Shown here: positions 10,011 to 19,737 of the stretch, one piece after another
Layout: each line of letters starts with the position of its first letter
How positions within the stretch are numbered: the stretch's first letter is position 1
Assembly (NCBI GenBank): GCA_014885115.2
Contig: WKLE02003739.1
Span: 1-26,323 of the forward strand
Length of the DNA stretch: 26,323 nt
Direction of reading: 5' to 3'
From: Asterionellopsis glacialis
Taxonomy: Eukaryota > Bacillariophyta > Plagiogrammaphyceae > Rhaphoneidales > Asterionellopsidaceae
Position numbers and translations under genes: made by a program
Notes under the pieces: model-generated
Seen by the model: the letters and a program-made list of their open reading frames with translations, nothing else
Told to the model about the DNA's origin: nothing
Databases searched by the model: none

Positions 10011-10757
10011 TCACGGAACAATTTCCTCAAGATATGTGTTCTTACCACAATATGGAGGTGATATTGGATCATCTGCATCTTCACCAGTTAACATTTCATG
10101 ATAAATTTTTGCATGCCAACTTGACAATTGAGTTGCAGCTAGTTTTCTTTGAAATCCCACGTCATATCGTACCATTTTGTTACAAGCTGCTTCTGCAATG
10201 TATACTCTTCTGCTAACAGTAGTATAATAAGAATCATGCCTTTCCCAAAATAATGCATAGTGAATAGCTGCCAAACTTGCCTTTTCATTGGGTTGTACTA
10301 AATTATGAATATCTATTTTGGATGCATCTTTCCTTGAAAGTCATGAATGTACATTCAAATTGAGGTTATGAGCAGCATCAATTGCACAATTTATTGGTAT
10401 ACTTATGGAATTAATAACATCAAAATCATTAACCTCTTCATTCCCTTGATGACTACAACAACTTGATCTCTCTTCCTCATATATGCTGCAACTGTAATTC
10501 CTCTTGTCTAGTATCTTTTCTCCTGGTGCTTCTTGAAGATCCATAATCAACTCTTGAACTTCTTGGCCTCCAAACAAGTTCTGCTCCTCCTGCCTTGTCT
10601 TGTAATAAAGGATTCTTATATTTTGGATGATCAATAAAGAAATAATGGACCCTGCAACTGTTAGGAATCCTGAGGACACACCCTGTTGGAGCCTATAAGT
10701 TTTATATAATTCAATATTGGACAGATATACTTCCACAAGACACCCAAACAAGCACAA
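10011..10757 (-). pseudogene. Hypothetical protein frame with one internal TGA
   Basis: A single minus-strand frame runs from an ATG at 10757 to a stop at 10011-10013 and is interrupted only once, by TGA at 10341-10343. The upstream part has one hydrophobic segment (FLTVAGSIISLLIIQNI) and then a hydrophilic region rich in Glu, Gln and Cys. The downstream part is a compact, globular-looking sequence (YALFWERHDSYYT, SSWHAKIYHEML). Both sides look protein-like and share the frame, which suggests one gene with a recent stop. No intron I could draw removes the TGA and restores the frame. I recognise no family. Chance remains possible in AT-rich DNA. Confidence 0.35.
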
Positions 10758-12047
10758 ATGTCATCATCATCACCATCAACAGGCTAAATTAGAACCATGA
10801 ATCACACTGTTCACACAAACAAAGCTCTGCAATCATTTTGAAGAGTACTTCATGAAAACAGTTTCCCTCATGGACGCCAACACATGCAGATCTAACAATG
10901 CAATGGCTACCTTCCTCTTCTTCAGATCCATAGGAGGTGGAGAGGCTTGTGCTACATTTTGACCATTGTTGATTGAAAAAAAAAGGCAAAAATTGCTGCT
11001 GTACATATTGGCAACAATTGTACCTTGGAGGGAGAACTGAGAGCACCAGATTTTGCCTGGCCAGGGTTGCTCGGGAACTCTTCTTTGTGTGACCCCTAAA
11101 ATCAGAATTCTGTAGATTTGTACCAACAATAACTGTGGAGATTCCTACCTTACAGCAAATCAGGTAGTTACAATGGCAAATATCCAGAAAGGTACTGTTG
11201 TTCTTGTTGACAAACGACTACTGTAATGACTTCACTTTCTTTCGGGTATACCCCTGTGTATGAGATTTGCATTATGAGGAGTGAGGTTCCTCGAGTCGTG
11301 TGTGAGAGCCGGACACGTTCTTGGTGGGGCTGAGAGGTAACCTGAAAAGATTTGTGCGGGATTCAATATTCATTTCCTTCCGTCGTTCGGTTCATAGAGA
11401 GGGAATTGTCAGTTGAGGAGTGAGGAGCACCACTTTTTTCAGAGAGATAGAGTTGGAGTTATCTAACTTCCAACCCCGGATGGGTGGAACTTTGGAATCT
11501 GTATGTAGTGTACCTATCTAAGGGTGGTATGTTCATGTGTATTGTTTCGCAGTTAGAAATGATAGATGATATTTTAAAATTTTAGAATAGTATTTTCTAC
11601 TGCACTGCTACGTACTTTTGACTTCTTCTTTCCGTTATTAAACAACTGTTCACTTCATAACGGCCGGAAAAAAAAGAGATGCGAAAGAAAGAAAATACAG
11701 TTGACTCTATCTACTAGAGAGCACAGCAGAGACAAAACCTTTGCTAAAAATACAAACGAGAAGCAAGGAGGAGAGCTCGATCAATCAAGAACCTTCACTA
11801 ACTTTCCTGTATGCTTCTCATGCTTCTCATTATATCGAAGCATTCTTGTGTTGCTACAGAAGAGTTCTAATCTACTTGAAGGCAATAAGTAGTGGTTTCA
11901 CCTTGTTGTGCACTGACTGTTCATTTCTTTCCCTCCTTGATACAACTAACGTTAGTTTAAAAAAATAAAAATCACCATTGAATCTCACATTTGATCAGAG
12001 TCATTTAAATGTAAATAGCACTCACAAAAGAATACATTCGAGAAAAT
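10758..12047. other. Long intergenic region, no gene supported
   Basis: A minus-strand frame at 10833-11129 (98 codons) and two overlapping short plus-strand frames near 11700-11970 show no domain or convincing context. They are left out. The motif tctactagaga occurs at 11710 and recurs twice near 22.4-22.5 kb. The last few hundred bases must contain the promoter and leader of the kinase gene at 12048. Confidence 0.5.
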
Positions 12048-13913
12048 ATGACAATTCAATCACGTCATAAGCTACATCAAACTATAATCGCTACAGCATC
12101 AGCAACAAATCCTTCGTCATCTCATCATAATAATAACGATGTGGACACTACAACATCGTTAGAAGGAAGAAATGGCGGTGGAATATTATTTGAACACAAT
12201 CATCATAATAATACACATCACAATAATCATGCGTATTCATTCTCATCATCACCTTCTAAAGCCATGAAGCGTACAGCTACATCATGTTTTTCAATGGCAA
12301 TCATGATGATACAACAACGAAATAATGTTGGCCAAGCAGTACCAGTACATTGTCCTCCTGTCACCAAAAAATATACAAAATTTATCTTCTTGTGTATAGG
12401 TATTGCTGGTATTATTTATATTGGATTGTATTCAAGAATATCATCCTTTTTACCACAAATAGCATCGTTTGATTATACTTATGACGAGCAACAACCTGAA
12501 CAACTTCGAACACGAACAACAAATAATTATAATACATCACAACAACCATTAATAATACAACAACATTTTCAAAATAACCCTATACGAAAACCATTACATA
12601 AATCAGATATCGTATTGCTACAACAACAAGAACAAGAACGACAACGAAGAGTTGTTGTATTAGATGATACAATAGATATGGAAGAATCATTTACAACTGA
12701 GAGACGAAAAGCAACATTTCCAAGTAGTACACTAACAATTGACAAGGATGAGATAGAAAACCATATTTATCAAGAACAACATAACAATAATAATAATACG
12801 AACTCATCTGATAGATCAATCATATATCCATATGAAAAACCATATCTTGATGAATGCCAACCAATGGCAGAATGGCAAACTCAATTTTATCCTACATGTA
12901 ATACTATACACGAACATTCATTAGTATCAGATTATGACGACGATGATGTTTCAAACAAGAAAAGTGACAATGATCATTCTGGAGATTCAACGCACTTATT
13001 AAGTATGATGGGGTATTGGCGTATGGTCTGGAAAGTTCCATTAGTTCACCACCACCGCCACCACCAAGATGAACAACATGTTGTATTAAAAATGTTACAT
13101 TTACATCGTGATTTTAATACAGAATCATATCATTTAAATCAAGTTGATTCAATAGCTATGGAACGATTAACATTTTCTCCGTACGTGATTAATGAATATG
13201 GTTTTTGTGGACAAACGGTCGTCACAGAATATGGGATAGGTGAAGCACGTGCTGCACTGAAGGATAATAAGGCCAAGTCTGATCATCGATTAAAGTACGC
13301 ACGAGATTTAGCCTTGGGTTTAAATGATATACATTCCCTAACGTATCCACATGGGACAAATGCAACATTTGCACACAACGATGTCAATATAGCCAATATG
13401 GTCTTGGGAGCGAATAAAAAATTAAAATACAACGATTTTAATATTGGAATACTGATGAAATGGAATACATCCTCGTCCCAACCATGTGGATTTCCTGTCA
13501 AATTTGGCGGTACACCCCTATGGAGATCACCCGAAGAAATCAAAAATACAACGTACGTATCGGAAAAGGTTGACATATATGCCTTGGGGAATGTGTTGTT
13601 TCAAGTTTTAACCAAACATCAACCATGGACATGGTTAGAACCTAATGGGCGTCCATCCTATGAGGAAGTTTTAGAACGTAAAGTGAACGGGGATGTACCA
13701 CATTTACCACCGAAATATAAAGAAACTACATCAGCTGCCGCTCTAGCATTACAAGCTGCTATATATTCATGTTTCAATCCTAATCCTGAGGAACGCCCAA
13801 CGGCATATCAATTAGCAAATGGATTTCAACAAGTGCTAACATGGAGAAAGGAAAAGGCAAGCATTAATATGACAGATTTAGTTTCACTTTTTTTTACAGA
13901 CACAGAAACCTAA
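12048..13913 (+). CDS. Membrane-anchored protein kinase-like protein with HND/DFN motifs, 621 aa
   Basis: This is a single-exon gene. Residues 1-100 are His/Asn/Ser-rich. Residues 111-128 (KFIFLCIGIAGIIYIGLY) form one membrane span followed by a long Gln/Asn-rich stalk. The kinase fold occupies about 315-600. Readable landmarks are the VVLK lysine K348, a candidate helix-C glutamate E372 and the catalytic loop HNDVNIAN (D445, N450). DFN is at 463-465 where DFG is normal. SPE is at 494-496, D509xxxxG514 lies in DIYALG, and R583 is in subdomain XI. A classical glycine-rich loop is not obvious; GYWRMVWKV at about 322-330 occupies its place. The Lys, both Asp and the Asn are present, so activity is possible. 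With a type II topology the kinase domain would face the lumen or outside. The substrate is unknown. Confidence 0.85.
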   Translation: MTIQSRHKLHQTIIATASATNPSSSHHNNNDVDTTTSLEGRNGGGILFEHNHHNNTHHNNHAYSFSSSPSKAMKRTATSCFSMAIMMIQQRNNVGQAVPVHCPPVTKKYTKFIFLCIGIAGIIYIGLYSRISSFLPQIASFDYTYDEQQPEQLRTRTTNNYNTSQQPLIIQQHFQNNPIRKPLHKSDIVLLQQQEQERQRRVVVLDDTIDMEESFTTERRKATFPSSTLTIDKDEIENHIYQEQHNNNNNTNSSDRSIIYPYEKPYLDECQPMAEWQTQFYPTCNTIHEHSLVSDYDDDDVSNKKSDNDHSGDSTHLLSMMGYWRMVWKVPLVHHHRHHQDEQHVVLKMLHLHRDFNTESYHLNQVDSIAMERLTFSPYVINEYGFCGQTVVTEYGIGEARAALKDNKAKSDHRLKYARDLALGLNDIHSLTYPHGTNATFAHNDVNIANMVLGANKKLKYNDFNIGILMKWNTSSSQPCGFPVKFGGTPLWRSPEEIKNTTYVSEKVDIYALGNVLFQVLTKHQPWTWLEPNGRPSYEEVLERKVNGDVPHLPPKYKETTSAAALALQAAIYSCFNPNPEERPTAYQLANGFQQVLTWRKEKASINMTDLVSLFFTDTET

Positions 13914-14260
13914 TAAATACAACAACAACTAAGTACTAAATACCCATGTTGCTGAACTACAGAATATAGACAATGATACAAATAGTATTTCTTTTCCTGT
14001 AGAAAATACGCAAAATTTTACAATTGGGAGCGGTGACATACCTTTTAGAAAGTGCAATTTGTGAAACCAAAGATAAATTTTCTAAACTAATTTGCTGTTA
14101 TAAAAGTTATAAAAGCGACCCATCATGAAAATTCCCCTAACTATATTCGAGTATCACGTTTTTCCCAACTTGAGCAAAGAAGATCCCTTTGCCATCCTCT
14201 CCCATATGACTTATCGTCGTAGTATGTAGAACTTCCCAATATTCTTTATTCTTTCCCAAC
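13914..14260. other. Gap between convergent genes
   Basis: The kinase gene (plus) and the large chromatin-type gene (minus) converge here, so the stretch holds both 3' UTRs. An AATAAA-like string follows the kinase stop directly (taataaatac). No gene or repeat was seen. Confidence 0.5.
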
Positions 14261-17209
14261 TCATGCGACTGTGAGAGATTTACCACGTCGTCGTTGTTTC
14301 TGTGCTGACATTTGTAATAGTTTTTGACCACTCGGTGGACGCACTTCCAAGCACGACCAACCATAATGTTCGACAGCATACTGTTTAAGTTCATCTTCGC
14401 TCTCAAAGTAATCTACACCTCTTACTCCACCGTCCATTGCTGTTTTACGTTGGCTGTTAGGAGGGAAGTAATTATATCCCGAATGGCATAATGCATTTTT
14501 ATATTTCCAACCACCCTTTAGCATTTTCCTATATACAGTTGCCCAACCATCATCTGGACGGATATCTAAATATCTAGCTTTACGTGTTTTTGATGCACAC
14601 GATTCAGGTGTTGATACAAGAGTATTATTTTCCTCGTCTTGGTTGGTAGTAGAATCATCTTGTTCCTGATTAGCTTGTGTTGCCATGATTTCTGAAACAT
14701 CCATTGTAATGCGACGAGGATTCGCCTTGGATGTAGCTGTAGTAGCCTCTTCTTCGGTATCATCCACCATAATAGTAGCAGTGGTTGCTTCTCCGGGAGC
14801 AGCAGCGACAACCGTCGGAGTTACTTGTTTCATTTTCCTGGATTGCTTTTCAGCTGCATCTTGCTCTTGCTCTTCTGTCTTTTCTTGAAATGGATGGGTA
14901 GGTAATGGTGTTGATGACAAGGCTGCCCACAAACGTAAACTTACTGTTTCATCATCACTTAATTTTGCAGCTCCCTTCAGTGTACGTGATCGTCCAGATG
15001 TTTCAGGTTTCAGTGATGCTGACATTCGTACAAAGTCACGTAAATCCTTCACCGTTTCAAAATAATCAATACCAGGTATAGGATGGGATTTCATAGATGC
15101 TTCTTTTGACACAAAGTAATACTTTTTGGATTTCTTCTCTTTACCACCTTGGCAAAATCCAACAGCTTTGGATTGCAACAATGACAATGCCGCCCTATCA
15201 CTCAGTAAGGGAACATTTTGCAACCGAGCCATACTATTTGTCTCATTGACAGGTACATTCACAAATGTAATCCATTTTCTCAATGTTTCTTTTTCTTGAG
15301 ATGTTAAACAATCTGCTTCACCATTGGGTATGCCATGTTGTAAAAAGTAAAGTCTCATATCATGTTGGTTACAAAACTGAGACGTTGATGATGGGATGTT
15401 TTTACAACCCCTCGGAAGATGATAGGCACCACCTGAATAATAAAAATCAAGTTTACCTTCCAATATAGGTTTCCATATTCCTTTTATGAAGCATGGCAAC
15501 TTTTCTAGTTGATACCATTGTCTAGATACTGTCTTTTGCTCTTTCTTTTGACGTTTGTTTTGTTTCTTTGGTTGTGGATGAGCTGTACTGCTATTAGCAC
15601 GTCGTCGTTTTGGATGAGATTGTACGGTGGACGGTGATGATGACGTCGAAGAAGCATCACTATCTCGTCCTTCTTCTTCGGCCTCACGATCTAATTCTTT
15701 CGCCATGGGTGAAGATGCTTGAGCCTCCTTTTTCCTTTTCTTATTATTACCAAATGCATATTCATCTTGTTTACGTTCAAATTCAACGACATCATTTAAA
15801 TTTGTAAAATAATCCACACCTTCTTTTCCGGAAGCCACAGAACGTTTAGGACGGATATAATAGTAATCAATCAGGCCTGAAGCTGTTTTTACTGTCCAAC
15901 CTGCAAGTTTACAACGCGCCCAAACAACACTAGGATGATAGTAGTCACCCACAGATGAATCTTCAGATGAATCAGATGATGAAAGTATTGGTTTGCCAGG
16001 ATCTTGTGGTTTTGTTCTTTGATGTGCAGGTGTAGCAGGCGATGATGGTTTCCTTGTCGTAGTTGTAGGAGGTCCATGTTTATTGGCAGGTTTTGTTTTC
16101 TTGGCAACACCATTCTTCTTTGTTGTGTTCTTCTTACTGCTTTTAGCTGGTCTTCCTCGTGCACGCTTGGGTTTGCTGTTCCAATGATAATATTTCCGTG
16201 CATACTCCATAATGCTTTGTTCTGTACGGATGTAGTCTTCACCTTCCACACCATCTTTCATGTAGCATCCTGGTTTGATGTATATTGTTTCATGAAGATT
16301 TATATTATCAGCTTTAATTCTCCAACCACTTGTTCTCATTTTATTCAATACGGTATCCCATGAATCCTTGGATTTAATGGGTGTCCCATGAATTTCAGGT
16401 ACTGAGGTGATAGTGCTACGAGTACTCGCACTACCCGGTGTAGACGGTTCCGATGAATTATCATCTTCCTCCTCCTCCTCTTCAACTGACTCTTCTACAG
16501 ATTCCTCTTCTTCCACGGATTCTTCAACCGATTCCTCCTCCTCAACTGACTCCTCAATAGAGTCTTCTTCCTCAACCGACTCTTCTTCGTCGGTTTCTCG
16601 CGAGGCCCAACTTCTGACATTCTCTCCACCAATACGCTTGGAAGAAGCTTTATTGTTCTTGTTCTTCTTCTTGGTTGTCATTTTGGCATTCTTCTTGTTC
16701 TTTTTATTCGTCTTCTTGTTGGGACCGGTTTCTTCTTTCAATAATGTCATGGCAGTGTTCAAGGCATGATTAAATTGATCTTGAAGTGACTTGTCCACAG
16801 ATTTATCTAAAGCTGTTTCTGTCACTATAAGACCCAAATTGGTAAACCAATCTTTTGTATCCTTGGGTTCATGAATAAATAATTTTTGAACTCGTTCTTC
16901 TTCATCCTCCTCCTCATCTTTGGTAGTTGGATATTCTAATAAAACAGCTACCTGACCTTGATTTTGACATTTCATCAATTCCATACCTAAACATACCTTG
17001 GTGGATGTGGTAAGACCCAAAATGTTGTTGTTATTGTTGTTGTTGTTGGAGGATAAAATTTCCCCATAATTCTCGTACATGAGAGATGGCCACCAAATAC
17101 GTTTTGGTCTACCTGTTTTTTGTCCCTTGTGTAATTTTTTTTTCAATAGAGGAACACGCACCCATGCTAATCGATTAGCGTACGATGTCAAGGCTGTAGT
17201 GGATGTCAT
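14261..17209 (-). CDS. Large nuclear protein: PWWP-like N-terminus, AT-hook, acidic repeat, five copies of an unknown module
   Basis: This is a single 982-codon frame. Residues about 14-50 have the spacing of a PWWP domain (AWVRVP, then RIWWPSLMY), a fold that binds methylated histone tails. Residues 163-192 are Lys/Asn-rich. Residues 207-250 are repeats of ESVEEEE. RGRPAK at 351-356 is an AT-hook core. Basic clusters (KRRR at 534, KRQKK at 552) look like nuclear signals. A module of about 60 residues occurs at roughly 283-343, 426-486, 563-625, 670-730 and 886-951. Its pattern is a GW (or GxW), then a Tyr-rich strand, then GV-G-DYF, a hydrophilic helix, and often YGW. Copies 1, 2 and 5 are closest; 3 and 4 are divergent. 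I recall similar GVDYF modules in oomycete and diatom proteins but know no assigned function. A chromatin role is inferred. Confidence 0.85.
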   Translation of the reverse strand: MTSTTALTSYANRLAWVRVPLLKKKLHKGQKTGRPKRIWWPSLMYENYGEILSSNNNNNNNNILGLTTSTKVCLGMELMKCQNQGQVAVLLEYPTTKDEEEDEEERVQKLFIHEPKDTKDWFTNLGLIVTETALDKSVDKSLQDQFNHALNTAMTLLKEETGPNKKTNKKNKKNAKMTTKKKNKNNKASSKRIGGENVRSWASRETDEEESVEEEDSIEESVEEEESVEESVEEEESVEESVEEEEEEDDNSSEPSTPGSASTRSTITSVPEIHGTPIKSKDSWDTVLNKMRTSGWRIKADNINLHETIYIKPGCYMKDGVEGEDYIRTEQSIMEYARKYYHWNSKPKRARGRPAKSSKKNTTKKNGVAKKTKPANKHGPPTTTTRKPSSPATPAHQRTKPQDPGKPILSSSDSSEDSSVGDYYHPSVVWARCKLAGWTVKTASGLIDYYYIRPKRSVASGKEGVDYFTNLNDVVEFERKQDEYAFGNNKKRKKEAQASSPMAKELDREAEEEGRDSDASSTSSSPSTVQSHPKRRRANSSTAHPQPKKQNKRQKKEQKTVSRQWYQLEKLPCFIKGIWKPILEGKLDFYYSGGAYHLPRGCKNIPSSTSQFCNQHDMRLYFLQHGIPNGEADCLTSQEKETLRKWITFVNVPVNETNSMARLQNVPLLSDRAALSLLQSKAVGFCQGGKEKKSKKYYFVSKEASMKSHPIPGIDYFETVKDLRDFVRMSASLKPETSGRSRTLKGAAKLSDDETVSLRLWAALSSTPLPTHPFQEKTEEQEQDAAEKQSRKMKQVTPTVVAAAPGEATTATIMVDDTEEEATTATSKANPRRITMDVSEIMATQANQEQDDSTTNQDEENNTLVSTPESCASKTRKARYLDIRPDDGWATVYRKMLKGGWKYKNALCHSGYNYFPPNSQRKTAMDGGVRGVDYFESEDELKQYAVEHYGWSCLEVRPPSGQKLLQMSAQKQRRRGKSLTVA
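16460..16591 (-). repeat. Imperfect tandem repeat encoding the acidic ESVEEEE run
   Basis: Units of about 15-30 bases encode successive blocks of SVEEE in residues 207-250 of the large nuclear protein. Codons for Glu and Ser vary between units. The repeat is therefore not a fresh expansion at the DNA level and seems kept as protein. Confidence 0.7.
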
Positions 17210-18939
17210 GTTTTTTTCTTTTTTTATTCAATGGTGTTGTGATGCAAAGCTCGCAGGACTAAACAAAGGCTTTATTTCACCCCAAAGAAAGGAAACGATG
17301 AAAATAGGATATTGTTGATTGGTTACAGAATGAACTGTGATCTTTCCCAGTAACAAAAAGAGAAAAAGGGAGGCAACGTTTGTTGTTGCGATGCAACGAG
17401 ATGTGAAACACCAAAAGGAGGGCTTGAAAAAGCGTGTATGAAAGGTGCAGATCGGTATGTTTTGAACGATAGAGGATGACATGAATCGTAACAATGCATT
17501 CAAAAATTTTGAAGAAAATAGTGTAAGTTTCGTTCAAATTTTGGCGCGCCTAAATCTTCTACTATAGCTCAAGTGCATTTTACGTCTACATAATTTCGGT
17601 AGATGTATGAACAGGATACACATACAAATTTCCAACTGTACAAAGATAGAAGTCTGACTGCCTGCCCTCCGCCAACTGACTGACTGGCCTGTCCATTGTC
17701 CGTGTGGAAGATACCCCAGCCCAAAAATATTTCAGACATAACACTATATAACCTCAACTCTTATTAGTTTTTGCTTTTCGATGTGGGACAGAATCGAAAA
17801 GGGTCATTCTCCACTTTTTAAAAGCCGACTAGGATTAGTGTTTTTCGCATCCCAAAAGTTGAACCAAAGGTATCTAGAATTGTTATTTTAGATTCGTTCG
17901 ATTCACAACCTTTTCCACGTGTTCCCTTGTCGTCGTCGTTTTGCCAGGTAGTCCCACCTAATTTTGGGAGAATGACCATGTCCCGTCACGGAGACATTTC
18001 GACTCTCTGCGGCGAAGCCGCAACGAATCTCGGTTGACAACTGTTGTTCTACAGCAGATTCTGTACCAAGTCCACACAGACACGGAAAAGTCGGAGTATG
18101 AGACGACAGTTATTTCATACCACCATCTACACAATTCAACGAGCAGGTGTATATTTCGTATATTGGGATGCACAACTGAAGCTCGACTGAAGGCAGTTGT
18201 CAATTGATTTATCAACATAACTGAAGATAGCTCATATATGTTCAACCTACAAACTCTTAAATGTTCAATCCACTTCTGGAAGTGACTCGATGCGTTGAAG
18301 TAGCACCAGTATAGAAAAACTGACTTTTGTTGAAACGACATATCCCTAAGTACGTTAAATAGAGAGAGTCTTAAATATACATACTTATCCATAATTGCGA
18401 TTAGTATAAACTAAAAAGTCAATTAGTACTCCAAAAATTGTTTAGTATGGACCAATCTAGACTTGCCAGCAGTTATTCAAAATGCGAGAACTGCCAATCA
18501 AACGTACGGTAAAGGACACGAACGAGAAGCGGAACCCTTTTTTTCTCTGCTGTACTCTGCTGTTCCACGTTTATTCGCTGTTGTGTGTGAGACCCGCGTA
18601 ATATTTGCGTATCGCAAAAAAACATCGCTAACTATTCGCACTTGCTTTGTTGGAGAGCCCTCCACTAGAGGACCTACTGGAAGGTCTGCTCAGGTCGTAA
18701 AAAGTCGGTCCGTAGTGTGAATCTTGCATCAGAACGATTGAGTTTTTCACATAATTTTTTTATTGATTGCACCCTTCCGCCTTGATTGACACATGACATG
18801 AATAGTGTCAACTACGAAAGGTAACTTATTCAAGAGCTCTCTTAGATATACTGAGAGAAATAGATCACACACACCCTTATTTACACACACCCAAACTTGT
18901 ATAATTACACATTCAAATAATACATCCATATTTTCAAAA
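17210..18939. other. Divergent intergenic region, 1.7 kb
   Basis: This lies between the start of the large nuclear protein (minus) and the YqgF-like gene (plus), so both promoters are here. Short frames on either strand show no domain. An inverted repeat pairs 17784-17812 with 17966-17984 (see that entry). The ATG at 18805 lies in frame with the downstream gene, but the sequence between it and 18940 is more likely leader. Confidence 0.5.
17784..17984. repeat. Inverted repeat around a 150-base spacer
   Basis: Left arm: gggaca at 17785-17790 and ggtcattctcc at 17802-17812. Right arm: ggagaatgacc at 17967-17977 followed by tgtccc. The 11-base block pairs perfectly. The gggaca/tgtccc blocks also pair but with different spacing. 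It may be the end of a small foldback element or a chance pairing. Confidence 0.45.
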
Positions 18940-19737
18940 ATGGCAAGTAGTCGTTTAAATAGTTTGAAAAGCACGCGTAAATTAACAAACTTTCTAACAA
19001 CACCCTCCCGTGTGGCAAGTAAGTTAGATTGGAATAAACGCAATGGCGCTGTCTTGGCATTAGATATTGGTAGGGATAGTATAGGAATGGCGTTGGCATC
19101 TCATCCGATGTATTCCACTGAAAAGCAACACGCGAAAACCTCCTTGAAACCCATCCAACTCTCGTACGAGAAAAAGACATACAAGGAACCTAAAAATCAT
19201 ACCAAACGTATTTTATCCAAGGAAACCATGGATGAATTAGAGTCTGTCTTACAAGAACACAATGTATGTGCCTTACTGGTGGGCTGGCCTTTATCGGAGG
19301 GGAATCGTATTGGTGCCCCCTGCGGTAAGGTCTTGCATACATTAGATTGTTTGGTGGAGGAATCCAATTTGTTGGACAAACGTCCTGTCTGTTTATGGAC
19401 AGGTGGTGAGCCCGACAAAACATCCTCCAAAGATCACACCAATGGCAGTTTTGAAGAAGACGATTGGGGACGTGCACCCATCTGGGCAAATCCACCACCC
19501 TCCAACAGAACAATACATATTGCCTCACAAGAACAATACATCCATCACGAAGCCTCGGAACATGTAGCCTTGCGGATATGGAATGATTTTTGTAAAAATC
19601 AATGGCCAGATTTATGTCAAGAACTTGAGATGGACGACCAAGACCTAACAGCAATGTCATCGTCCAAAAAGCAATATGACAAGGATTGGCTAGAACAACA
19701 TGAAACATCAGGTAGTTTTCGAACTCAACTTTTATAA
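18940..19737 (+). CDS. YqgF/RuvX-like RNase H-fold protein, probably mitochondrial, 265 aa
   Basis: The preferred start is the ATG at 18940 (caaaaATG). An in-frame ATG at 18805 would add 45 residues of ordinary-looking leader. Residues 1-36 are rich in Ser, Thr, Arg and Lys with almost no acids, like a mitochondrial presequence. ALDIGRDSIGMALA (40-53) matches the first strand of YqgF proteins, with D42 at the first catalytic position. LLVGWPLSEG (112-121) matches the second conserved strand. HHEASEHVALRIW (202-214) sits where the last helix normally carries the third acidic residue. The usual DER signature is not obvious; LWTGGEPDK is in its place. Bacterial members resolve Holliday junctions or process pre-16S rRNA. 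Which, if either, applies here is unknown, and activity is uncertain because the acidic triad is not fully recognisable. Confidence 0.78.
   Translation: MASSRLNSLKSTRKLTNFLTTPSRVASKLDWNKRNGAVLALDIGRDSIGMALASHPMYSTEKQHAKTSLKPIQLSYEKKTYKEPKNHTKRILSKETMDELESVLQEHNVCALLVGWPLSEGNRIGAPCGKVLHTLDCLVEESNLLDKRPVCLWTGGEPDKTSSKDHTNGSFEEDDWGRAPIWANPPPSNRTIHIASQEQYIHHEASEHVALRIWNDFCKNQWPDLCQELEMDDQDLTAMSSSKKQYDKDWLEQHETSGSFRTQLL

Noticed and set aside
10833..11129. 98-codon minus-strand frame upstream of the doubtful ORF
   Set aside because: No domain, no convincing splice link to the frame at 10757, and composition typical of chance.
18805..18939. Upstream in-frame ATG of the YqgF-like gene
   Set aside because: The 45 extra residues look like translated leader, while the ATG at 18940 has a better context and gives a presequence-like N-terminus.
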